From an uncultured Bryobacteraceae bacterium (GTDB lineage Bacteria; Acidobacteriota; Terriglobia; Bryobacterales; Bryobacteraceae): 64,000 nt of DNA. The stretch is taken from assembly GCA_938027685.1 (NCBI GenBank), contig CALJAM010000010.1, positions 48,754 through 112,753 of the forward strand, given 5' to 3'. The notes beneath the pieces were generated by a model, which was not told the origin of the DNA, did not search any database, and saw only the letters and a list, made by a program, of their open reading frames with translations. This document shows positions 47,783 through 55,787 of this stretch, piece by piece. The position numbers and the translations under genes are program-made. Numbering within the stretch: the first letter of the stretch is position 1; each line of letters begins with the position of its first letter.

Positions 47783-50268
47783 TGCGCGCTGCCCGCATCT
47801 TCGCCTTCCCCTACCTCGTCACCCTGCCCTGCCTGGTTACTTTGCTGTTGTCCGATCCCGCCGATCCCCGGCAACGCGTCGGACCGCAACCCGACGGAAG
47901 CTTCCTCCTCGTTACCGGCTGGCGCCTCCGGCCCGCCGGTGCCCAAGTTCCCCTCGATACCCTTCCCCTCTCCATCGCCCCTGCACCCGACGGCAATCGC
48001 CTCGTCATCCTGAACGCAGGCTACAATCCGCCCTCCCTGAGCCTCCTCGACCCCGCCGCAGCCCGCGAAATCGCCCGCACCCCAGTCCCAGACGCCTGGC
48101 TCGGTCTCGCCTTTCACCCCAACGGCAACCGCCTCTACGTCGGTGGAGCGGCTCAGGCCGCCGTCTTCGAGTTCCTCTACACGCCCGCCCGCCTCACCCT
48201 CGCCCGCACCTTCCCCGTCGTGCCGCCCGAAAAACGCACCGCCCGCGACTTCATCGGCGACGTCACCCTCTCCCCCGATGGCCGCCTCCTTTACGCCGCC
48301 GACCTCTACCGCGATTCCATCCTCGTCCTCAACCCTCAGTCCGGCATGGTCATCGAACGCTACTCCACCGGCCGCCGTCCCTACCGCATCCGCTTCCACC
48401 CTAACGGCTCCTCCTTCTTCGTCACCAGCTGGACCGACGGTACGCTCCTGCAACACGATACCCGCACCGGCGGCGTCCTCGCCAAGCTCCGCCTCGGCCC
48501 GCATACGACCGATATGATCTTGGGACCCGGTCCGGCCCCCGACGAAGAGGGCCGCCGCGAGTTTCCCCTCCGACTCTTTGTGGCTGCCTCCAATACCAAC
48601 AACGTCTACGTTGTCGGCATCACCGAAACGGCTCGCCTGCAGCTCCTTGAAATCATCGACGTCGCCATGACCCGCCGCCAGCCCGCCGGTATGACCCCAA
48701 GCGCACTCGCCCTCAGCCCGGATAACCAGCGCCTCTTTGTCGTCTGCTCGGATGCCAACGCCGTCGCCGTCGTCGATATCACCGGCCCGCAAAGCCGCCT
48801 CCTCGGCTTCATCCCCACAGGTTGGTACCCCACCGCGGCCCACCTCCTCGCCGACGGAACCCTCGTCGTCCTCAACGGCAAGGGACTCGGCTCCTACCCC
48901 AACCCCAAGGGCCCCAACCCTGCCCGCCCTGCCCCGCCCGACGCCCCTTCCCCGCAATTCGTCGGCGCCCTCCAGACCGGTTCCGCTCAGTTCGTTCCTC
49001 CCCTCGACGATGAGCGCCTCGCGGCCTACACCGCTACCGTCTTCGCCAACTCGCCCTACCAGGACCTGCGCCTGATCGACGCCGGCGTTCCCCCGGGTAA
49101 CCCTATCCCCAACCGCCCCGGCGATCCTTCGCCCATCGAGTACGTCGTCTACATCCTCAAGGAAAACCGCACCTACGACCAGATCCTCGGCGACATCGAG
49201 ACTGGCCACGGCGACCCCTCGCTGTGCCTCTTCGGCGAAAACGTAACCCCCAACCACCACAAGCTCGCACGCGAGTTCGTCCTCCTCGATAACTTCTACG
49301 TCAACGGTGACGTCGACGCTGACGGTCGCCACTGGTCCACCGCCGCCATCGCCCCCGACTACGTCCAAAAGCTATGGCCGGCCACCTACGCACGCCGCCG
49401 CCCGCTCGATGATTTCCTGGGCCGGGAACCCACCGCGCTGCCGCCCGCGGGCTTCCTCTGGTCTAACGCCGCCCAAGCCGGCATCTCCCTGCGCAACTAC
49501 GGCCTCTTCGTTACCAACCGCGAAAAACCCACCTCCGACGGGATCCACGTCCTCGCCGTCCGCGACCCCATCCTAGCCCGCGTCACCAACCTCCGCTTCC
49601 GCGGCCTCGACCCTGACTACCCCGACCTGGAGCGCGCACGCGTCTTCCTTCAGGACCTCGCCGAATTCGAACGCACCGGCAACATGCCCCAGCTCACCCT
49701 CATCCACCTGGGTAACGACCACGCCGCCGGCCTCGCCCCAGGCCGCATCTCGCCGCGCTCGGCCCTCGCCGATAACGACTACGCCCTCGGCCTCGTCGTT
49801 GAAGCACTCACTCGCTCGCGCTTCTGGCCCAAAATGGCCATCTTCGTCCTGGAAGACGATGCCCACGACGGCCCCGACCACGTCGACTCCCACCGCTCCC
49901 TTGCCTTCGTCATCTCGCCTTACACCCGCCGCCGCACCCTCGACAGCACCTTCTACAACACCGCCTCCGTCCTCCGCACCATCGAGCTCATCCTCGGCCT
50001 TCGCCCCATGACCGTCTTCGACGCCGCCGCCCGCCCAATGCACACCGTCTTCCAGCCCCGCCCCGATCTCCGACCCTACGCTGCCGAAAAACCTCGTATC
50101 CCCCTCGATGAACGCAACCCACCCTCCACCGGCCAGATCGCCCGATCCGCCTGTCTCGTCCCGTCCCCATCCACCCGCCCGTACCACGGCCCGCTTGACC
50201 CGGGCGCCTGGCCCCGCTTCGCTCGCTGGCAGCCGCCCCTGCTGAAGCTCGGCCCCTTAACTAGGTGA
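47779..50268 (+). CDS. YVTN-type beta-propeller / phosphoesterase fusion protein
   Basis: An 829-residue exported protein. An N-terminal hydrophobic segment (residues 7-25) acts as signal or anchor. Residues about 55-375 are a seven-bladed YVTN/lactonase-like propeller (LGLAFHPNGNRLYVGG, GDVTLSPDGRLLYAADL, PSALALSPDNQRLFVVCSD). Residues about 445-800 form a phosphoesterase of the acid phosphatase/phospholipase C (PF04185) type: YVVYILKENRTYDQILGD, FVLLDNFYVNGDVDADGRHW, LTLIHLGNDHAAG, MAIFVLEDDAHDGPDHVDSHRS. Metal ligands (Glu-Asn, Asp, Asp-Asp-His) look intact. Such fusions are frequent in Acidobacteria; the substrate is unknown. Confidence 0.87.
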   Translation: MMRAARIFAFPYLVTLPCLVTLLLSDPADPRQRVGPQPDGSFLLVTGWRLRPAGAQVPLDTLPLSIAPAPDGNRLVILNAGYNPPSLSLLDPAAAREIARTPVPDAWLGLAFHPNGNRLYVGGAAQAAVFEFLYTPARLTLARTFPVVPPEKRTARDFIGDVTLSPDGRLLYAADLYRDSILVLNPQSGMVIERYSTGRRPYRIRFHPNGSSFFVTSWTDGTLLQHDTRTGGVLAKLRLGPHTTDMILGPGPAPDEEGRREFPLRLFVAASNTNNVYVVGITETARLQLLEIIDVAMTRRQPAGMTPSALALSPDNQRLFVVCSDANAVAVVDITGPQSRLLGFIPTGWYPTAAHLLADGTLVVLNGKGLGSYPNPKGPNPARPAPPDAPSPQFVGALQTGSAQFVPPLDDERLAAYTATVFANSPYQDLRLIDAGVPPGNPIPNRPGDPSPIEYVVYILKENRTYDQILGDIETGHGDPSLCLFGENVTPNHHKLAREFVLLDNFYVNGDVDADGRHWSTAAIAPDYVQKLWPATYARRRPLDDFLGREPTALPPAGFLWSNAAQAGISLRNYGLFVTNREKPTSDGIHVLAVRDPILARVTNLRFRGLDPDYPDLERARVFLQDLAEFERTGNMPQLTLIHLGNDHAAGLAPGRISPRSALADNDYALGLVVEALTRSRFWPKMAIFVLEDDAHDGPDHVDSHRSLAFVISPYTRRRTLDSTFYNTASVLRTIELILGLRPMTVFDAAARPMHTVFQPRPDLRPYAAEKPRIPLDERNPPSTGQIARSACLVPSPSTRPYHGPLDPGAWPRFARWQPPLLKLGPLTR

Positions 50269-50273
50269 TCCCT

Positions 50274-52400
50274 ATGCCGCGCATCTACATCTGCTTTCTC
50301 TGGCACATGCATCAGCCCTTCTACAAGGACCTCGTCACCGGCCAGTACAAAATGCCCTGGACGCGCCTCCACGCCCTTAAGGACTACTACGGCATGGTCC
50401 GCATCCTCGAAGAGTTCCCAACCATCCGCCAAACCTTCAACCTCGTGCCCTCGCTCGCCGTCCAGATCCAAGACTACGCTTCCGGCCAGGCCGCCGATCC
50501 CTACCTCGCTGCGGCCCTAAAGCCTGCCGAACAACTTACTCAGTCCGAGCGCGAGTTCGTCCTCACCTGGTTCTTCCAAGCCTCCCACCGCCTCATCCAC
50601 CGCTTCCCACGTTATGCCGAGCTCTACGAAGCCTGGCGCGCCGCGGACCGCCGTCCTGACCGCGCCGCCCGCTTCTTCGGCAACGGCTCCCTCCGCGACC
50701 TCCAAGTCCTCTCCCAACTCGCCTGGTTCGACGAAGAATGGCTGGAGCGCGACCCCGACATCCGCTCCCTGGTCGATAAGGGCCGCGATTACTCCCTCGA
50801 GGATCAGGCCCTACTGGGCCGCAAGCAGACCGAACTGCTCCAGCGCGTCCTCCCCGTCTATCGCGAGTTCGCCGCACGCGGCCAGATCGAAATCTCCACC
50901 ACCCCCTTCTATCACCCCATCCTCCCTCTGCTCTGCGATTCCGACATCGCCGCCGTCTCCCACCCCGGCTTGACCCTGCCCCCTCGCTTCCGCTACCCCG
51001 AAGACGCCCGCGCGCAGCTCGCCCGTGCACGCCAGTTCATCACCGACCTGCTCGGCGCGCCTCCCGCCGGCCTATGGCCTTCCGAAGGCGCCGTCTCCGA
51101 CGAAGCCTTGGCCCTCGCCGCCGATGCCGGCTTCCAATGGTCCGCCAGCGACAACGGCGTCCTCGCCCGCACTCTCGGCCGCCCCGCCGGCCCCGCCGAA
51201 ACTTATAAGCCCTACCTCTGGCGCCAGGGTGACCGCCGCCTCTTGCTCATCTTCCGCGACCACTTCCTAAGCGACCTGGTCGGCTTCGTCTACTCCCGCA
51301 TGGGCGCCGCCGAGGCCGCTCGCGACCTCCTCGACCGCATCCGCGAAAACTGCCGCCCCATCCTCGCCTCCGGCCGTGACGCCATCGCCCCCATCATCCT
51401 CGACGGCGAAAACGCCTGGGAATACTACGACCGTAACGGCCGACCCTTCCTCCGCGAGCTCTACCGCCGCATCAGCCACGATCCCAACCTCGCCGCCGTC
51501 ACCGTCACCGAGGCCCTCCAGAAAGTCCCGCCAGAACCCCTAGACCACATCTTCCCCGGCTCCTGGATCAACGCCAACTTCGACATCTGGATCGGCCACG
51601 AGGAGGACAACCGCGCCTGGGAACAGTTGCTCCGCGCCCGCCAGGCCTTCCAGCAACGCGCCTCCGCGCTGCCCCAAGACCGTAAGTCACTCGCCTACGA
51701 GGAAATCCTCATCGCCGAAGGCAGCGATTGGTGCTGGTGGTACGGCCCCGAGCACGACTCGGCCAACCGCCCCGAATTCGACGAGCTCTTCCGTACCCAC
51801 CTCGCCAATGCCTGGCGCGCCCTCGACCTCGCCCCTCCCGAAGAACTCTCCCGCCCCATCATCCGCGTCGCCGCCCCCGAACTCCACACCCCGCCCACAG
51901 GCTGGATCCGCCCCACCATCGACGGCCTCGTCACTTCCTACTTCGAATGGCTCGGCGCCGGCCAATACCGTGTCGACTTCCGCCAAAGCGCCATGCACGG
52001 CCGCCGCTTCCTCGTCCGCGAACTCTACTACGGCTGCGACGCCCAAAACCTCTACCTCCGCCTTGACCTCATCCCCGATGGCCCCGCCGAGAACTTCGAA
52101 GCCCGCCTCCTCATCGAACCATCACGCCACCCCGCCGCTGCCTCCCGCTTCCGCATCCAGCTCGGCCGCGGCAAAGCCCAACTCCTCGAAGCTGACCCGC
52201 CCGACGCCGCCACCAACGCCGCCTTCGCTTTCCAGCGCGTCTTCGAGGCCCGCCTACCGCTGGCTTCCCTGCGCGCCTCCAGCGGCGAGCCCCTCCGCCT
52301 CCAGATCTCCCTCTGGCGCAACAGCCTCCCGCTTGACGCCCTCCCTCAACAGGGCTGGCTGGAAATCTCCACCGCCGAGCCGCTCGAATGGCCTATCTGA
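50274..52400 (+). CDS. Glycoside hydrolase family 57 (alpha-glucanase) protein
   Basis: A 708-residue GH57 enzyme, cytoplasmic (no signal peptide). YICFLWHMHQPFY at the N-terminus holds the first conserved His region. GLWPSEGAVSDEAL (near residue 265) contains the Glu aligned with the GH57 nucleophile, and APIILDGENAWEYYDRNG (near 375) contains the Asp aligned with the general acid of amylopullulanase-type members. The C-terminal 170 residues form a beta-sandwich. Probable substrate is glycogen or another alpha-glucan, which fits glgC at 12403. ATG 50274 has AGGTGAT upstream; a GTG at 50265 overlaps the previous stop. Confidence 0.88.
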   Translation: MPRIYICFLWHMHQPFYKDLVTGQYKMPWTRLHALKDYYGMVRILEEFPTIRQTFNLVPSLAVQIQDYASGQAADPYLAAALKPAEQLTQSEREFVLTWFFQASHRLIHRFPRYAELYEAWRAADRRPDRAARFFGNGSLRDLQVLSQLAWFDEEWLERDPDIRSLVDKGRDYSLEDQALLGRKQTELLQRVLPVYREFAARGQIEISTTPFYHPILPLLCDSDIAAVSHPGLTLPPRFRYPEDARAQLARARQFITDLLGAPPAGLWPSEGAVSDEALALAADAGFQWSASDNGVLARTLGRPAGPAETYKPYLWRQGDRRLLLIFRDHFLSDLVGFVYSRMGAAEAARDLLDRIRENCRPILASGRDAIAPIILDGENAWEYYDRNGRPFLRELYRRISHDPNLAAVTVTEALQKVPPEPLDHIFPGSWINANFDIWIGHEEDNRAWEQLLRARQAFQQRASALPQDRKSLAYEEILIAEGSDWCWWYGPEHDSANRPEFDELFRTHLANAWRALDLAPPEELSRPIIRVAAPELHTPPTGWIRPTIDGLVTSYFEWLGAGQYRVDFRQSAMHGRRFLVRELYYGCDAQNLYLRLDLIPDGPAENFEARLLIEPSRHPAAASRFRIQLGRGKAQLLEADPPDAATNAAFAFQRVFEARLPLASLRASSGEPLRLQISLWRNSLPLDALPQQGWLEISTAEPLEWPI

Positions 52401-52708
52401 ATCCCTGCTGCTTCCCTCTCCTGTCCACCCCTCGCTGGAACCCGATGCTCGACCGCGCGAACGGCCGCCTCGCCCGCCGCGCCCCGGGCGCACACCTGCC
52501 GCCCTTCACCCCAACTCCGCCGCGTCTTTGGCCCCCTACGGGCCCAGCCTGGGCCCGCTACCCTGCCCGGCCCCGCTCCCACCGTCTGCCCCGCTTTTTC
52601 CCCGCCGTTTTCAGCGACCTCGCGCCGCGCAAACCGGCGGCCGCTTCTCGCCCCCTTTATCCTTGAACTTAGCGCCGCCCTCCCACGGCTGGCCCTTTCG
52701 CTCGAACC
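52401..52708 (+). terminator. C-rich spacer after GH57 gene, possible Rho-dependent terminator
   Basis: A 308-bp gene-free stretch, strongly C-rich and G-poor on the sense strand, with several poly-pyrimidine runs and no hairpin with U-tract. It ends the long plus-strand run begun at lpxB. Nothing else recognised. Confidence 0.35.
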
Positions 52709-53533
52709 ATGTCGCGCCCCAAAGACAGCGGCCGCGTCGATCTGGCCACCCTCTTTCGTCAAATCCAGACCGAAATGCTCGCCCACCTCGCCGCCGGTGA
52801 AATCTTCGAACACCCTACCTCCTCTGGCGCGGTCACCGAAAACCATTGGCTGGAGCTGTTCCGCCGCTACCTCCCCGAACGCTATCGGGCCTCCAGCGCC
52901 TTCGTCGTGGATTGCGACGGCCGCCGCAGTCGCCAGATCGACATCGTCATCTACGACCGCCTCTACTCGCCCCTCCTCTTCCCTCATGAATCCGGCCTTC
53001 ATTTGCCCGCCGAAAGCGTCTACGCCGTCTTCGAGGTCAAGCAGGATTTGAACATGCGCCTCATCCGTGACGCCGGCCGCAAGGCCGCCTCCGTCCGCAG
53101 GCTCCGTCGGACCTCCGTCCCCGTCATCTCCGCCGCCGCCCTCTGCTCGCCCCGCCCGCCCCGACCCATCCTCGCTGGTATCCTCGCCCTCCGCTCCGGC
53201 TGGCCCACCCGCTTCCACCGTCGCCTCCCCGCCGCCCTCGCACGCCTCGCTCCCGACGAGACCCTCGACCTCGGCTGCGCTCTCCGCCACGGTGCTTTCG
53301 AAGTCCTGCCCGCTCACGGATCCCCTCAGCTGCATGCGGCCTCCCTGGCCCCGCCCAACCCCTCCAGCCGCAAGCGCTCCCCCCAAACCCTTCAGGTCCG
53401 CTTCTCTACACCCCAAGAATCCCTCATCTTCTTCATGATCCGCCTCCTCGAGCGCCTCCGCTCCCTCGGCACCGCCCCCGCCGCCGACCTCATGGCCTAC
53501 GTCCGCTCCCTCGAATCCTTCCGCAACCCATAG
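52709..53533 (+). CDS. DUF6602-like protein with PD-(D/E)XK nuclease-type motif
   Basis: A 274-residue protein resembling the DUF6602 family. GAVTENHWLELFRRYLPERY, RSRQIDIVIYD and ESVYAVFEVKQDLN reproduce the D...(E)xK active-site pattern of restriction-endonuclease-like folds, with the Asp of QIDIVIYD and the Glu/Lys of FEVK as candidate catalytic residues. The second half (after residue 140) is less conserved and Pro/Arg-rich, with HTLQVRF-like beta strand and a C-terminal helical part. It stands alone between two spacers of about 300 bp. Family members occur in defence or mobile contexts, but function is untested. Start ATG 52709 lacks a clear ribosome-binding site. Confidence 0.7.
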   Translation: MSRPKDSGRVDLATLFRQIQTEMLAHLAAGEIFEHPTSSGAVTENHWLELFRRYLPERYRASSAFVVDCDGRRSRQIDIVIYDRLYSPLLFPHESGLHLPAESVYAVFEVKQDLNMRLIRDAGRKAASVRRLRRTSVPVISAAALCSPRPPRPILAGILALRSGWPTRFHRRLPAALARLAPDETLDLGCALRHGAFEVLPAHGSPQLHAASLAPPNPSSRKRSPQTLQVRFSTPQESLIFFMIRLLERLRSLGTAPAADLMAYVRSLESFRNP

Positions 53534-53852
53534 TCCGCCCACCCCCGCGCGACGCCGCCCACCGCTCCACCCCAAAGCCGCTCTCCACAAGGACTCCCGC
53601 GCACCTCCGCGCTCGAGCCCCAGGGCAGCACGCCGCCGCCCCGCGATCACCACTCGTACCCACGCGCCCGGCCCCCAAACCCGCTGGCGCCTGCCCTTCC
53701 CGCTTCCCCGGGCGCCAACGCCCGCCTACCCCGCACGGCCACCACCTCCCCGAGCCCCCCGCGGCCATCCCACCACCGGCGCGAAAATTAACCGTCCGCC
53801 CACCCACACTACGCGCACCGTCTTCCGCCTTCGCAGTGATAAGATCTGAGCG
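53534..53852. other. C-rich gene-free spacer with promoter at its right end
   Basis: A 319-bp stretch with no coding frame, C-rich and G-poor on the plus strand (possible Rho site for the DUF6602 gene). At 53837-53845 is the extended -10 TGATAAGAT, 7 nt before the sulfatase ATG, predicting a leaderless sulfatase mRNA. Confidence 0.4.
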
Positions 53853-55220
53853 ATGCTTGGCCCCAGTCCTTTGACCCGCCGCACCTTCCTCGCTTCCGCG
53901 GCTGCCGCTACCTTGCCGCCCGCACCGGCGCGCAAACCTAACATCGTGTTTGTCCTCCTCGACGACCTCGGCTACGGCGACTTCGGCTGTTACGGCCAGA
54001 AAAAGATTCGCACTCCCAACGTCGATCGCCTCGCCCGCGAAGGCTTACGCTTCACCGATTGCTACGCGGGCGGCGCCGTCTGCGCCCCTTCCCGCAGCGT
54101 CCTTATGACCGGTCTCCACATGGGACACACCCCTGTGCGAGCCAACGCCGGTACCGTGCCCATCGCTGCCTCCGACTACACCGTCGTCGAGGCCCTCAAG
54201 GCGGCGGGCTACGCCACCGGTGGCTTTGGCAAGTGGGGCCTCGGAGACGCAGGCACCTCGGGAGCTCCCACCCGTCACGGCTTCGACGAGTTCTTCGGAT
54301 ACCTGCACCAAGTCCACGCCCATGACTACTATCCGGAATTCCTTTGGGACAATGAACGCAAATACCCGCTGCCGGGCAATGCCGGCGGCAAGCGCGCTCA
54401 ATATTCCGCCGATATTATCGCCGAACGCTCCTTTGATTTTATCCGCAAAAACCGCAACCGCCCTTTCTTCCTTTACGCTTGCTACACCCTGCCCCACGGC
54501 CGCTATGAGATACCCAGTGTCGCCCCGTACGAATCTGAGCCCTGGACGCCTGGCCAGAAAACTTACGCAGCCATGGTCACCCGCGCCGACACTTACATCG
54601 GTCGCCTCATGGAGCTGCTCGAGCAGTACGGCCTTCACGAGAACACCGTATTTTTTGTCACCAGCGACAACGGCGCTCCCTACGGAGAAGAGAAAGGTTT
54701 CAGCTTTTTCCAGAGTAACGGAATCCTCCGCGGCCAAAAAGGCGAACTCTACGAGGGTGGAATCCGAGTCCCCATGATTGTGCGTTGGCCCGGCCGTACG
54801 CCCGCGGGCCGCATCAGCGACTCGCCCTGGGGCTTCTTCGACATCTTCCCCACGCTGGCCGAGATCGCCGGCGCTCCCCTGCCCCCGGGATTGGACGGCA
54901 TCTCGGCGCTCCCGCTTCTCTTGGGTGCCGAGGGACCCAAGCGCGACTTCCTCTACTGGGAGTTCCTTACCTTCGACCAGAAACTTAAGAAGCTGCGCGA
55001 GGACCGCCTGGCCCAGGCTGTGCGTCACGGCCACTGGAAGGCCGTGCGGCCGCGTCCCGGAGCCCCGCTCGAACTCTACAACCTCCGCGACGACCCATCC
55101 GAAACGCGTGACGTCGCCGCCTCGCACCCCGACATTGTCGCCCGCATCGAGGACTATTTGAAGACCGCACGCACCAAGCCCCGTCCCCACACCGAAGGCA
55201 GTATGAACTGGGTTCAGTAA
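53853..55220 (+). CDS. Tat-exported sulfatase (arylsulfatase family)
   Basis: A 455-residue sulfatase of the alkaline-phosphatase superfamily. Residues 9-27 (RRTFLASAAAATLPPAPA) are a Tat signal. NIVFVLLDDLGYGDFGCYG carries the metal-binding Asp pair; CAPSR at 77-81 is the C-x-P-x-R motif whose Cys 77 becomes formylglycine; FGKWGLGDAGTSG and FVTSDNGAPYGEEKG are further active-site motifs. It hydrolyses sulfate esters, likely of polysaccharides. A formylglycine-generating enzyme must be encoded elsewhere. Confidence 0.93.
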   Translation: MLGPSPLTRRTFLASAAAATLPPAPARKPNIVFVLLDDLGYGDFGCYGQKKIRTPNVDRLAREGLRFTDCYAGGAVCAPSRSVLMTGLHMGHTPVRANAGTVPIAASDYTVVEALKAAGYATGGFGKWGLGDAGTSGAPTRHGFDEFFGYLHQVHAHDYYPEFLWDNERKYPLPGNAGGKRAQYSADIIAERSFDFIRKNRNRPFFLYACYTLPHGRYEIPSVAPYESEPWTPGQKTYAAMVTRADTYIGRLMELLEQYGLHENTVFFVTSDNGAPYGEEKGFSFFQSNGILRGQKGELYEGGIRVPMIVRWPGRTPAGRISDSPWGFFDIFPTLAEIAGAPLPPGLDGISALPLLLGAEGPKRDFLYWEFLTFDQKLKKLREDRLAQAVRHGHWKAVRPRPGAPLELYNLRDDPSETRDVAASHPDIVARIEDYLKTARTKPRPHTEGSMNWVQ

Positions 55221-55787
55221 GTCTGTCGGCCGCTGTCCACCAGGCCCTGCCCATCCCGCCCACCAGGTCGCGGCGAGGATCGGCCCCGCACCCACCGCCG
55301 CTTCCCTCTAGCAAGCCATAACAACCAAGTACCCCACCGCCTTCCGGCTGCTGCATCTGCTGCCTGACGCGCGGCCTCCCAACATAGTCGGACTGCTAAG
55401 TATCCCTGCGTTGCCCAGCCAAGCTGCCTGCAAAGCCCTCGGGGCCTCAAACCACAGCTTCAGCGGCCGACCTGCCGCCTCGCAACCCCAAATCGGTCGA
55501 GTTACCCGCCACAACCTTCCGCGCGCGGACCGGCGGACCGTATAACAGTCCCCTCTCCCACCCACCCTCCAGCTCGACCACAACCTTTTCGGCCCTCCTG
55601 CTCGACCCGGAAACCCGCCGCACCGGTTCGCCGTCGGCCGCACCTCGGCACAGGCGACCCGCCTCTCAGACCGCGGCAGCGCGTCGTTCCGAATGAGCAC
55701 CGAGGAAACCGCAAGCCCGGCAGAAACAGCAAGCGACTTACTACGGCAGCAAGTATGGTATATTTCGCTCGATCACCTGAGGCGAAC
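55221..55787. other. Gene-free spacer with -10-like element near its right end
   Basis: About 570 bp without a credible gene; base composition is less extreme than in other spacers. At 55754-55764 overlapping hexamers TATGGT and TATATT are candidate -10 elements for the PhoD-like gene, whose ATG at 55788 has GAGGCG about 5 nt upstream. No RNA gene seen. Confidence 0.4.

Noticed and set aside
47587..49368. 593-codon open frame on the minus strand
   Set aside because: Antisense to nadE and the propeller-phosphoesterase gene; no domain.
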